Source: Propionibacteriaceae bacterium (GTDB lineage Bacteria; Actinomycetota; Actinomycetes; Propionibacteriales; Propionibacteriaceae). Taken from it: a stretch of DNA of 16,914 nucleotides. Below the pieces are notes generated by a model that was given only the letters and a program-made list of their open reading frames with translations, was not told the origin of the DNA and ran no database searches. The translations under genes and the position numbers were made by a program. Of the stretch, positions 1-6,657 are shown piece after piece. The stretch is taken from NCBI GenBank assembly GCA_003158895.1, contig PMLO01000025.1:1-16914 (forward strand), written 5' to 3'. Numbering within the stretch: position 1 is the stretch's first letter; every line of letters begins with the position of its first letter.

Positions 1-795
1 TGGGGCGGGGTGATCGCCTTCATGATCTTCCTGTTGGGGACGGTCGGCTCGGTCCTGGTCAACTCCTTCGGCAGCACCTGGTTCGACTCGTGGTGGCCGC
101 AGGGCTTCACCACCCAGTGGTACGGCCAGGCCTGGACGCAGTTCGACCTCAGCCAGGTGTTCATGGTGACCCTGGAGGTGACCGGAGCGGTTCTGCTCAT
201 CTCACTGTTGATCGGCGTGCCCGCAAGCTATGTGCTGGCCAGGAAGAACTTCCCCGGCAAGGGTTTGTTGAACCTGTTGTTCCTGATGCCGATCATGGTT
301 CCGCCCATCACGTACGGCATCCCGCTTGCCACCGCCCTGTACCGCTTCGGCCTGGCCGGCAACATGTCGGGCGTCATCCTGGCGAACCTCGTACCGTCGG
401 TGCCGTTCGTCATCATGACGATGACCCCGTTCGTGGAACAGCTGGATCCCTCGCTGGAGAACTCGGCCCGCATGTGCGGCGCCGGTACCGGCACCATCTT
501 CCGACGCATCCTGATGCCGCTGCTCGTCCCCGGCATGCTGGCGGCCGGCATCCTGGTCCTGGTCCGCACCGTGGGCATGTTCGAACTGACATTCCTGACC
601 AGCGGCAACAGCTCCCAGACCATCGTGGTGGCGTTGTTCAACTCCATGAACGCGGCCGGCATCCGGGCCCAGCAGTCGGTGGACGCCATGGCGGTCATGT
701 ACATGCTGATGATGCTGATCATTCTTCTTGTAGCCCTGAAGTTCGTGAACCCGACCCAGCTTGTGGCGAGGGTCAAGGAGGCCCCGCAGGACTGA
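1..795 (+). CDS. ABC transporter permease, PotC/binding-protein-dependent type (5' partial)
   Basis: This is the inner-membrane channel subunit of an ABC importer of the polyamine/iron/2-aminoethylphosphonate class (BPD_transp_1 fold). The frame is open to the left edge, so the true start lies outside; the first in-frame GTG is at position 10. Several hydrophobic segments are visible: near the start, then after 'FMVTLEVTGAVLLISLL', 'LLNLLFLMPIMVPP' and 'LVPGMLAAGILVLV', and close to the C-terminus. The cytoplasmic EAA loop that contacts the ATPase is clear at about residues 148-172, with 'ENSARMCGAGTGTIFRRILMP' as a variant of the EAA...G...I.LP pattern. The partner permease, ATPase and binding protein would lie upstream, outside the window. 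The substrate cannot be told from this part. The frame ends in TGA at 793-795. Family assignment is firm; polyamine versus other substrates is open. Confidence 0.88.
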   Translation, partial: WGGVIAFMIFLLGTVGSVLVNSFGSTWFDSWWPQGFTTQWYGQAWTQFDLSQVFMVTLEVTGAVLLISLLIGVPASYVLARKNFPGKGLLNLLFLMPIMVPPITYGIPLATALYRFGLAGNMSGVILANLVPSVPFVIMTMTPFVEQLDPSLENSARMCGAGTGTIFRRILMPLLVPGMLAAGILVLVRTVGMFELTFLTSGNSSQTIVVALFNSMNAAGIRAQQSVDAMAVMYMLMMLIILLVALKFVNPTQLVARVKEAPQD

Positions 796-960
796 GGGTG
801 GTTCTGTTGCCGTGCAACGTACGTCGAGGTCTGGAAGGCAGGTGCCCGACTCCAGAGGCTGCCATCCCGTGATGCACGTCGTTCAGCGCCGCACCGGGAC
901 CTTCGACTCCATCGGCGGCATCGAGCCTCAGTAACCTCGTGCCGCGCTGAGCGCCTGCCG

Positions 961-1392
961 GAGGAAGCACGCGTAGCAATCAACCTCGCCGACAACGCGG
1001 GCGAGACCGTCTTCGACCGGGTGCTGGTCGAACAGCTGGAACCGCGGGTTGTCTACGCCGTCAAGGGCGGTCCCGTGCTCAATGACGCGACCCGAGAGGA
1101 CGCGCTCGCCGCGGGCCTCGGGACGTGCGCGACCGTGGTCGACAACGGATCCGAAGCCCCCGGCACCATCCTCGACCTCTGCTCAGCGGAGTTTCGCGAT
1201 GCCTTCGCGAAAGCCCCGCTGATCATCGCGAAGGGGCAAGCCAACTACGAGACGCTGAGCGAGGCCGGACCACGCGTGTTCTGCCTGTTGCAGGTCAAGT
1301 GCCCGGTCATCGCGTATGACGTCGACGCGCCCGTCGGCGGCATCGTGGTCCGGCAGAGCCGGCGTCGCGGACCGGCCGACGGGGAGGTATAG
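961..1392 (+). pseudogene. DUF89 / ARMT1-like metal-binding domain protein, 5'-truncated
   Basis: The translated frame carries signature segments of the DUF89 (ARMT1-like damage-control phosphatase) family. These are 'LADNAGETVFDR' at about 985-1020, 'VKGGPVLNDATREDA' at about 1060-1104, 'IIAKGQANYETLSE' at about 1222-1263 and 'LLQVKCPVIAYD' after that. Family members dephosphorylate damaged or side-product phosphometabolites using a metal centre built from the DN, ND and K residues. Here only the C-terminal half (about 143 residues of the usual 280 or so) is present. The frame is open from 796, just after the permease stop and in the same frame, but 796-960 does not look like this family and has no ATG. 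The first GTG (1021) falls after the DNAGE motif and would remove it. I therefore read it as a remnant left by a deletion, although a functional short protein with a non-standard start cannot be excluded. Confidence 0.7.
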
Positions 1393-1447
1393 CCTGAAAC
1401 AGCAGTACCCGCTGTTCCACGTTGTGACGAGACAAAGGTGAGTCACG

Positions 1448-1810
1448 ATGACCAGTTACCACGACCGCTACACGAAACTCATGGCCGACATGGGCGCCCT
1501 CGGCAAGGCGATTCCGGAGCCAATGACCGCATTCAGCCAGTTGCACGAGGCCACATCAGCAGACGGTGCCTTGGACGGAAAGACCAAAGAGCTCATCGCC
1601 CTCGGCATTGGGGTGACCATCCGGTGTGAAGGCTGCATCGTCTGCCATGTCCAGGACTCGCTCACCATGGGGGCAACCCGGGAGGAGATCCAGGAGGTGC
1701 TCGGTGTCGCCGTGCTGATGGGTGGCGGCCCGTCCGTCGTCTACGCCTGTGAGGCGCTCGAAGCTCTTGACGAGTTCGCCCCTGCCACGCCAGTGGCTGC
1801 GCTGGACTGA
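1448..1810 (+). CDS. Carboxymuconolactone decarboxylase family / AhpD-like protein
   Basis: A 120-residue single-domain protein of the CMD/AhpD fold. Residues Glu48, Cys60, Cys63 and His67 ('CEGCIVCH') reproduce the E-x11-C-x2-C-x3-H spacing of the catalytic AhpD motif (E118, C130, C133, H137 in the mycobacterial enzyme). A thiol-based peroxidase or disulfide reductase role is therefore more likely than lactone decarboxylation. An extra Cys66 lies next to the histidine. The length matches single-domain family members, and the protein should be cytosolic and oligomeric. ATG 1448 is preceded by AAAGGTGA at about 1434-1441, a good ribosome binding site. A TATAGC at 1388-1393, overlapping the stop codon of the preceding DUF89 remnant, could be a -10 element, though no good -35 is seen. 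The downstream neighbour is convergent. Confidence 0.88.
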   Translation: MTSYHDRYTKLMADMGALGKAIPEPMTAFSQLHEATSADGALDGKTKELIALGIGVTIRCEGCIVCHVQDSLTMGATREEIQEVLGVAVLMGGGPSVVYACEALEALDEFAPATPVAALD

Positions 1811-1838
1811 GCAAGCAACCGGCCGTAGAGCGTCGTCC

Positions 1839-1864
1839 CCAGGCAGCGCGGCGGAGCCGCCTGG
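1839..1864. terminator. Possible hairpin terminator between convergent genes
   Basis: CCAGGC (1839-1844) pairs with GCCTGG (1859-1864), and GGC (1850-1852) with GCC (1856-1858) inside, with a 5-nt bulge on the left arm. It lies 29 bases after the AhpD-like stop and before the convergent DUF1648 stop at 1937. There is no U-tract, so this is only a candidate. Confidence 0.3.
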
Positions 1865-1936
1865 TGGCGCCCGGGTCTGGGCCCAGGAGGTAAGCGCGCG
1901 GTCGCTGTACGGAAGCGGCGAGCGACGGTATCCGCG

Positions 1937-2956
1937 CTATTGAAGGGTCTGCTGGCCGCCCGCGTCCTCCGCACGCGCTGCGAGTGCTTCCAGCAGCGCA
2001 GCGCCCGTGGCGGCATCGTCCACAGTGACGAAGAACATGCGCCCGTCGCGGCGCGTGACCTGGATCCCCGACGTGGACCGCATGACGATCGTCACCCGGC
2101 CGGGAAGGACACGGATGCCCCAACTGCCGGCCACGCCCAGGGACCGGGCGTCGACGACCGCAACCGAGCCCACCTCCTGCGGCGCCACGCGAAAGTGCGG
2201 CACGCCCAACATCGACCGGACGCTGAGGCCGCGCGCATCGACACGTACGTGGAAGACAACGGTCGTCACCAGCAGTGCGATGAGCAGCAGCGAGACGGCC
2301 GTGAGGATCGCCGCGATTCCGTCGCGATCGCCGCCCGCCCATCCGAAGCCCGCTCTGAGCGCCACGATCGTCGCCGCGGCGGTGATCACCGCCACGGCGG
2401 GTACGGGTAGGGACGCCGTGTGCAACCACGCCGCACGCTCGCTCGACGCCAGCTCGAGCGGGTTGACGCCGCGTGCGGGCTCCAGCCGCGTACTTCTCGG
2501 CTGCAGGAACCACCCGACCAGAGCGGCTGCGACGCCCGCGGCGAGGCCGGCGATGACCGGGGGCCATGCGCGACTCTGGTCGAATGATGTCGCTCCCACG
2601 CTCCGCAGCAAAAGGGACGTCACAACGATGGTCAGCAACACGGAGATCCCGAGGGCTTGAGCACCGAAGAGCCGGAAACCGGGGCCTCGATCGCCGCGGC
2701 GCAGGCTCGGCAGCGAGCTCAGCCCGAAAACCGCGGGCAGCCCGAACCCGAGCACCACTGTGAGAACCAGCGACAGCCACGAGGGTCCCCAGCCGGTCGG
2801 CGCGCCCGAACCGACCCAGTACAGCGGGATCCGAGCCGGCGCGTACGGCAGCGCTGCCAGCTGAACCAACAGCCCGACCGTCGTGACGGCGGCGGGCAGT
2901 ACGAGCGTGACCAGCGCGAATCGCTGCACGACCCGATCGGAGCGTTCACTGCTCAC
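1937..2956 (-). CDS. DUF1648 domain membrane protein with C-terminal PH-like domain
   Basis: A 339-residue integral membrane protein. The N-terminal part has the DUF1648 pattern, with a first membrane helix (about residues 13-35) followed by 'ARIPLYWVGSGAPTGWGP', which corresponds to the usual 'LPDRIPVHWNxxGxPD' loop. About five more hydrophobic segments follow, near 60-78, 99-117, 132-151, 182-202 and 212-232. The last 100 residues ('FHVRVDARGLSVRSMLG...') look like a bacterial PH-type domain, as in YdbS/YdbT-like proteins. It starts with GTG at 2956, overlapping by 11 bases the end of the GntR regulator gene, so the two are almost certainly cotranscribed and translationally coupled. DUF1648 genes next to YtrA-type regulators are a known arrangement (the Bacillus SdpI family is related), but the function here is unknown. 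Confidence 0.85.
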   Translation of the reverse strand: MSSERSDRVVQRFALVTLVLPAAVTTVGLLVQLAALPYAPARIPLYWVGSGAPTGWGPSWLSLVLTVVLGFGLPAVFGLSSLPSLRRGDRGPGFRLFGAQALGISVLLTIVVTSLLLRSVGATSFDQSRAWPPVIAGLAAGVAAALVGWFLQPRSTRLEPARGVNPLELASSERAAWLHTASLPVPAVAVITAAATIVALRAGFGWAGGDRDGIAAILTAVSLLLIALLVTTVVFHVRVDARGLSVRSMLGVPHFRVAPQEVGSVAVVDARSLGVAGSWGIRVLPGRVTIVMRSTSGIQVTRRDGRMFFVTVDDAATGAALLEALAARAEDAGGQQTLQ

Positions 2957-3302
2957 GGGCGGCCTCCTTCACGAGGGATGCGATCGCATCGGGCGAAAGG
3001 CCCAGCCCTCGAGCGGAGCGGGCGAGCGCGAGGATCTCGGAGTGAAGGGACGCCAACGGCTCGGCGGCGTCAGTCACCACCGCACCGCGACCACGCCGCA
3101 TATCGACCAGCCCCTCGTCGCGCAGATCCTGGTAGGCGTGAAGCACCGTATGCAGGTTGACGCCCAGGGACGCCGCCACTTCCCTCGCCGACGGAAGCCG
3201 ATCTCCCGGCTGCAATCTGCCGGCGGCGGCATCCGTCCGCACCGATGCGGCCAGCTGCTCGAACAGCGGCGCATCGCTCGCGGGATCGAAACGGAACAAC
3301 AC
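2946..3302 (-). CDS. GntR family transcriptional regulator, YtrA subfamily
   Basis: A short DNA-binding regulator. Residues 1-70 form the winged helix-turn-helix of the GntR family ('PLFEQLAASVRTDAAAGRL', 'GDRLPSAREVAASLGVNLHT', 'LHAYQDLRDEGLVDMRRGRG'). The C-terminal tail of about 45 residues is the short helical dimerisation segment of the YtrA type, with no ligand-binding FCD/UTRA domain. I choose the GTG at 3302, because family members begin with 'MLFRFDP'-like sequence. The frame is open upstream to a TTG at 3320, but that would put the -10 box inside the gene. A TACAAT -10 element lies 6 nt before GTG 3302, which suggests a leaderless mRNA. It overlaps the TTGTACAA palindrome, so autorepression is likely. 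The downstream partner is the DUF1648 membrane protein. Confidence 0.9.
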   Translation of the reverse strand: MLFRFDPASDAPLFEQLAASVRTDAAAGRLQPGDRLPSAREVAASLGVNLHTVLHAYQDLRDEGLVDMRRGRGAVVTDAAEPLASLHSEILALARSARGLGLSPDAIASLVKEAAREQ

Positions 3303-3308
3303 ACACTT

Positions 3309-3314
3309 ATTGTA
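3309..3314 (-). promoter_or_regulatory. -10 box TACAAT for the GntR regulator; leaderless start
   Basis: On the minus strand TACAAT (3314 down to 3309) is followed after 6 nt by GTG at 3302, so transcription would begin at or next to the start codon. No Shine-Dalgarno sequence is present. No good -35 is seen at 17-18 nt. Confidence 0.55.
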
Positions 3315-3317
3315 CAA
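3310..3317. promoter_or_regulatory. TTGTACAA palindrome, probable operator shared by divergent promoters
   Basis: This perfect 8-base palindrome covers most of the minus-strand -10 (TACAAT, 3309-3314) and the plus-strand -35 (TTGTAC, 3310-3315). A regulator bound here would block both promoters. The adjacent GntR/YtrA-type protein is the obvious candidate. GCTAGC at 3331-3336 and two CTAG tetramers (3321, 3332) may extend the site. Confidence 0.5.
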
Positions 3318-3338
3318 CAACTAGAACAGTGCTAGCGT
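3310..3338 (+). promoter_or_regulatory. Promoter of DUF1214-DUF1254 pair: TTGTAC-N17-TAGCGT, leaderless
   Basis: -35 TTGTAC (3310-3315), a 17-nt spacer and -10 TAGCGT (3333-3338), followed after 6 nt by GTG 3345. The spacing is canonical and predicts a leaderless transcript. Confidence 0.5.
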
Positions 3339-3344
3339 GCGAAC

Positions 3345-3947
3345 GTGGGAAATGTCCTCTCGTGGGTCTCAGGCTCAGGTGTCGTTCAAGGGCTGATCAT
3401 GGGCGCCACGTTCGCGTACTTGACGGCAGTCCTCATCATGAACGCCGTCGGTAGGACGATCACAACGACGGTCAACGGATGGAGCAGCATCCGCACGTGC
3501 GGCCAGCCTGGCAACGGGATCCTCGTGCGGGCTGCCTGCGCGAAGGCTCTGCCCGTCGTCAATGTGTTCGAAGAGGCGGCGTACTGGACGACCACGCGGG
3601 ATGGTTCAGGGCACAGGCTTAGCGGCCAGAATGACTACGTGCTGCATTTTCCGGCCGGGCAACTCCCGCCGAATGACGCCTTCTGGTCGCTCACTGTGAC
3701 CGATGTGGGCGGGTACATGGTAAACGATTCACAGGGCCGATCCAGCTTCAACGATCGTTCGAGTCTCGCACAAGGCGCGGACGGTTCGATCGATCTCTAT
3801 CTCCAGAGAGGGGCTCCCACCGGTCACGAGCAGAACTGGCTGCCAACTCCCGCCGGGAGCTTCAAGCTGATGCTCCGCGCGTATCTGCCCGGCCCGGCAA
3901 TCCTCGCTGGCACTTATCGCGTACCGCAAGTCGTGAAGGCACAGTGA
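3345..3947 (+). CDS. DUF1214 domain-containing membrane-anchored protein
   Basis: A 200-residue protein with one N-terminal hydrophobic segment (about residues 13-35), probably a membrane anchor. The rest is a DUF1214 domain: 'RAACAKALPVVNVFEEAAYW', 'YVLHFPAGQLPPNDAFWSLT' and 'NWLPTPAGSFKLMLRAYLPG' are the conserved blocks. In many bacteria DUF1214 is the C-terminal half of a DUF1254-DUF1214 protein of about 450 residues. Here it is a separate gene placed before the DUF1254 gene, with one base between stop and next start, so an operon is near certain. The start is GTG 3345, with no ribosome binding site but a -10 box 6 nt upstream. Base composition is more AT-rich than in the surrounding genes. 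The biochemical function is unknown. Confidence 0.85.
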   Translation: MGNVLSWVSGSGVVQGLIMGATFAYLTAVLIMNAVGRTITTTVNGWSSIRTCGQPGNGILVRAACAKALPVVNVFEEAAYWTTTRDGSGHRLSGQNDYVLHFPAGQLPPNDAFWSLTVTDVGGYMVNDSQGRSSFNDRSSLAQGADGSIDLYLQRGAPTGHEQNWLPTPAGSFKLMLRAYLPGPAILAGTYRVPQVVKAQ

Positions 3948-3948
3948 G

Positions 3949-4602
3949 ATGAATCGCCTTATTCTGAAGTACGGATACCCCGTTACAGCCGTAATACTGG
4001 TGATTTTCGCATGGGTCATCTACACGCGGATATCCCGCGGGAGCGATATGGTCACCCTCGCTTTGGCGGCGATCATCGTGTGGGCGCTCGGCACGCCGGC
4101 TTTCATCTACTTCTGGCCGCGTATCACGGTCACGGGCTTCAAGAGGGCGATTGTCCAGCGCGGTTTCAGCGGTGGCCCGATCCCCGTCAACACCCTCTAC
4201 GCCGAGCCAACCATCTCGTCCGCGTCGGCGTCCAACGGGAGCCTGATGGGAACCGGAACCGACGATGTGCTCTACATCGGCGGATGGCTCGACGTGGGCC
4301 AAGGGCCACTCGTCCTGCACGTACCGGACATGGCCGGCCGCTACTACAGCGTCCAGTTCACCGATCCATCGAAGAGCTCCAATTTCGCCTATGTCGGCAA
4401 ACGTACGACGGGGACCAAGGCCGGTGACTATGTTCTCAGCGGGCCAGGCTGGAAGGGAACCATACCGAACGGCATGACGCAGATTTCTTCGCCAACTGAT
4501 TCCGCCCTCGTCATCGGCCGTGTATTCGTAGAGGGCGACAGCGACCTTCCCGCCGCGTACGCGCTTGCGAAGCAAATTCAGCTCGCGCCGCTGAAACAGT
4601 AG
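3949..4602 (+). CDS. DUF1254 domain-containing membrane protein
   Basis: 217 residues. Two N-terminal membrane segments (about residues 8-25 and 34-53) are followed by a DUF1254 domain. Its conserved blocks are 'PIPVNTLYAEPTI', 'TDDVLYIGGWLDVGQGPLVL', 'VPDMAGRYYSVQFTDPSKSS', 'YVGKRTTGTKAGDYVLSGPG' and 'GWKGTIP'. This is the N-terminal half of the usual fused DUF1254-DUF1214 protein and probably acts with the DUF1214 protein encoded one base upstream. The ATG at 3949 sits right after the TGA of that gene, so translation is likely coupled. Codons with A/T in the third position are common at its 5' end (for example around 3955-4010), unlike the neighbours, which fits acquisition by transfer. The function is unknown. 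Confidence 0.85.
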   Translation: MNRLILKYGYPVTAVILVIFAWVIYTRISRGSDMVTLALAAIIVWALGTPAFIYFWPRITVTGFKRAIVQRGFSGGPIPVNTLYAEPTISSASASNGSLMGTGTDDVLYIGGWLDVGQGPLVLHVPDMAGRYYSVQFTDPSKSSNFAYVGKRTTGTKAGDYVLSGPGWKGTIPNGMTQISSPTDSALVIGRVFVEGDSDLPAAYALAKQIQLAPLKQ

Positions 4603-4661
4603 CGGTCAAGGGGAGCCGCCCCCGATCTTCGGTCTCGAACGTCCTATGACGCCGGGCGCCG

Positions 4662-5017
4662 GTGAACCTTGCCGCTGCGTGGCGTCTATCGCCCATCACC
4701 TACCGAGACACTTCAGGAACCCGGAGGAGATCGACACTGTCCGCGTCGCTGAAGCCGACGCACGGGACGATCGGAGTGGAGGTTCGCCGCGGCACACATG
4801 AAGCGGTGGTCGACGGGGAGCATGCCGGCACACTGGAACTGAACGAGACCATCGAGTTACTGGTCGAACCCGGGCGTCACACCCTGCAGGTCCGCAGCGG
4901 CCGAAACTCCAGGCGGCTGCGCGTTCGGCAGCGAGGGCTGTTCTCGTCGTGCAAGAGGAGGCGGTTGTGCGCTTCGCGTGTCTACTTCCTCTGAGTCGGG
5001 CCTGGAACAGCGCTTAG
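4662..5017 (+). pseudogene. PEGA-like small protein gene, probably frameshifted
   Basis: The frame from GTG 4662 contains 'VEVRRGTHEAVVDGEHAG' and 'IELLVEPGRHTLQVRSGRNS' (about 4780-4915). This is a PEGA-like pattern (xVxVDGxxxGxL...vxPGxHxlxVxxG) seen in small actinobacterial proteins. After about 4920 the frame turns to Cys/Arg-rich nonsense and stops at 4994. An overlapping frame reads 'AVLVVQEEAVVRFACLLPLS' and ends at TAG 5015-5017, resembling the expected family end (a hydrophobic strand, then 'xVxFxC'). One frameshift near 4920 would join the two. The N-terminal 35 residues look unrelated to the domain, and no good ribosome binding site is seen at GTG 4662. It is a broken gene or a sequencing indel; function is not known. 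Confidence 0.4.
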
Positions 5018-5150
5018 GGGGCATCGGCCGCATGGGCCAAGACTGCGCTGATCGGGCCCACGGGACTCGGAGGGTCGTTGGTCGCGATTGAAGAGCTGAC
5101 GCACGATACAGGTCTGCTGGATCTAGGTCTTGGAACGAGTGAAAGGCGTC

Positions 5151-5170
5151 TCCGGATACAGTGATCCGGA
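5151..5170. promoter_or_regulatory. Inverted repeat TCCGGAT-N6-ATCCGGA before the methyltransferase
   Basis: Perfect 7-base arms (5151-5157 and 5164-5170) flank a 6-base centre. A -10-like TACAGT (5157-5162) lies inside, 30 bases before the start codon. It could be an operator, or a hairpin in the leader. No matching -35 was found. Confidence 0.35.
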
Positions 5171-5191
5171 CCACGCGCGGTAGGAGCCCGG

Positions 5192-6331
5192 ATGACCGAA
5201 ACACGCCATGGACAACCGAACGCGGCAGCAGGTTGGCAACAGCAGATTGCGGGATTGCGGCGAGGGGCCGTCCGCGTGCGCAGAAAGCTCGGCAGGGTGC
5301 GCAGGGCTCTCAGGGCATTCGGCGACGATTCATCGCAGGTCGCCTTGTACGAGGAGACTCGCAGCCAGCTCGAACGCGTCGGGACGCAGGCCGCCCGTCT
5401 TCGCACCGAGGTCGACGCGCTCGCAGCGCACCTGCAGCTCCTGACGACCGATGTCGCACGATCCGAGTGGGAACAGAAGACGGGCGACTCCTGGGCGCTT
5501 GGCAATCCTTACCTGGATGAGAAGCTGTCCCCCTATCGATTGGGCGACGGGCCTCCGTTCCCGGCGTACTCGACGCCGGTGGCCAGCGACTTCTCGCAGC
5601 CGCGATTCCTCGAGATGTGCAGGCTGATGGGGCTCCCGCCGAAGTACCACCGCAAGCTGTGGGAATGGACGTTCATCCTCCACGAGCTCATCGAGGCCGG
5701 CGTCATCACCGAGGGGGCCCGCGGTCTCGGCTTCGGGGTCGGTACCGAAGCATTGCCCGCAGTCTTCGCCGCTTCCGGGATCGACGTTGTCGCTACGGAT
5801 GCGCCCGACCCGGGGACCTGGGTGGTCGGCAACCAGCATTCCGGATCGGTCGATCAGCTCCTGCACCCCGAGGTTGCTCCGGACGCCGTGGTGCGTCGCC
5901 ACGTCACGCACCAGGCATGCGACATGAACAACATCGATCCCACCCTCACGGGGTTCGACTTCAACTGGTCGTCCTGCTCGTTCGAACACCTGGGCTCGAT
6001 CGAGAAGGGTCTGGACTTCGTCGTCAACGCGATCGAGATGACGCTGAAGCCTGGCGGGATCGGGGTCCACACGACCGAGCTGAACGTACAGTCCGCCACG
6101 GAGACGGTCACCGAGGGTGGAACCGTCCTGTTCCGCATGAGCGACCTGCAGAGGTTGTCCGACAGGCTCACGGCACGCGGGCATCACGTCGCGCCGATCA
6201 CCGTCGGACCGCCGAGCAGTGCGATCGACCTGCACGTCGACACCGCGCCGTATACGCCGATCCACTTGCGCCTCAAGGTGGCGGGATTCACCACTACCTC
6301 GGTGGGTCTGGTGATCCGTCGCGGGGAGTGA
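5192..6331 (+). CDS. SAM-dependent class I methyltransferase with N-terminal coiled coil
   Basis: 379 residues. An Arg-rich segment (about 22-42) precedes a heptad-like coiled coil (about 50-92). A class I methyltransferase core follows: motif I 'GLGFGVGTEALPA' (178-190), an acidic residue ending strand 2 ('VVATD', Asp203), 'ACDMNN' (242-247) as the acidic position after strand 3, 'FDFNWSSCSFEHLGS' (255-269) as strand 4/motif IV, and 'LKPGG' (285-289) as the helix before strand 5. It should transfer a methyl group from SAM; the substrate is unknown. Such enzymes with a coiled coil are common in actinobacterial cell-surface polysaccharide loci, and the next gene encodes a secreted deacetylase, so a glycan substrate is a reasonable guess. 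ATG 5192 follows TAGGAG (5181-5186) at a 5-nt spacing. An inverted repeat lies just upstream. Confidence 0.8.
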   Translation: MTETRHGQPNAAAGWQQQIAGLRRGAVRVRRKLGRVRRALRAFGDDSSQVALYEETRSQLERVGTQAARLRTEVDALAAHLQLLTTDVARSEWEQKTGDSWALGNPYLDEKLSPYRLGDGPPFPAYSTPVASDFSQPRFLEMCRLMGLPPKYHRKLWEWTFILHELIEAGVITEGARGLGFGVGTEALPAVFAASGIDVVATDAPDPGTWVVGNQHSGSVDQLLHPEVAPDAVVRRHVTHQACDMNNIDPTLTGFDFNWSSCSFEHLGSIEKGLDFVVNAIEMTLKPGGIGVHTTELNVQSATETVTEGGTVLFRMSDLQRLSDRLTARGHHVAPITVGPPSSAIDLHVDTAPYTPIHLRLKVAGFTTTSVGLVIRRGE

Positions 6332-6533
6332 CGCCGCGCCCGCCAGCGCTCACCGGTACGACTGGTTCGTCAGCGAGACCACGTACCGGCCCCCCACGTC
6401 CTCACCCGAGGCCCAGGGAGTCGAGCCCGCGGTATTCGTGCTACGCGTGTCTGCCATCGGCGATCCCCGCCCCAGGCCTGCGGGGTGGACAGACTCATTG
6501 CCCTCCGAGCTACAACGTCGGATCAGTGCCTGA
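6315..6533 (+). pseudogene. Possible C-terminal gene remnant, start not visible
   Basis: Within the gap between the methyltransferase and the deacetylase, one plus frame is open from 6315 to TGA 6531-6533, with strong G/C third-position bias. It reads through 'HRYDWFVSETTYRPP' and 'PAVFVLRVSAIGDP' and ends 'LPSELQRRISA'. There is no credible start codon and no family that I recognise. It looks like the tail of a lost gene, but the frame is short enough to be chance in GC-rich DNA. The rest of the gap (6534-6671) is the leader of the deacetylase gene. Confidence 0.22.
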
Positions 6534-6566
6534 GGAGTGGGCCGGAGATCGGGGTTGCGTTGGCCC

Positions 6567-6595
6567 TTGCCCGGATGGGTGGGAAAGGCCACAAT
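6567..6595 (+). promoter_or_regulatory. Candidate promoter of the secreted deacetylase: TTGCCC-N17-CACAAT
   Basis: -35 TTGCCC (6567-6572) and -10 CACAAT (6590-6595) are 17 nt apart, about 76 bases before GTG 6672. The match is moderate, and it would give a leader of about 70 nt starting near the hairpins noted next. Confidence 0.3.
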
Positions 6596-6657
6596 GCGGG
6601 GTTAAGGGACAGTCCGCATTGGGGTGCGTGCGTCCTAGTGGGCCAAGGCCTGCGGAC
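6592..6657 (+). promoter_or_regulatory. Competing inverted repeats in the leader of the deacetylase gene
   Basis: CAATGCGG (6592-6599) pairs perfectly with CCGCATTG (6614-6621). GTCCGCA (6612-6618) pairs perfectly with TGCGGAC (6651-6657). The two stems share CCGCA at 6614-6618, so they exclude each other. GGCCAAGGCC (6641-6650) is a further palindrome, and TTGGCCC (6560-6566) can pair with GGGCCAA (6640-6646). The second stem ends 14 bases before the start codon. I recognise no known riboswitch consensus here. Confidence 0.35.

Noticed and set aside
806..818. GTTGC-CGT-GCAAC hairpin after the permease stop
   Set aside because: Only five base pairs and no U-tract; likely chance.
1662..2780. 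372-residue open frame on the minus strand
   Set aside because: It overlaps the DUF1648 gene in another frame of the same strand and is Arg/Pro/Gly-rich with no domain; a shadow of GC-rich coding sequence.
5330..6265. 311-residue open frame antisense to the methyltransferase
   Set aside because: The plus-strand frame has clear methyltransferase motifs; the antisense product has none.
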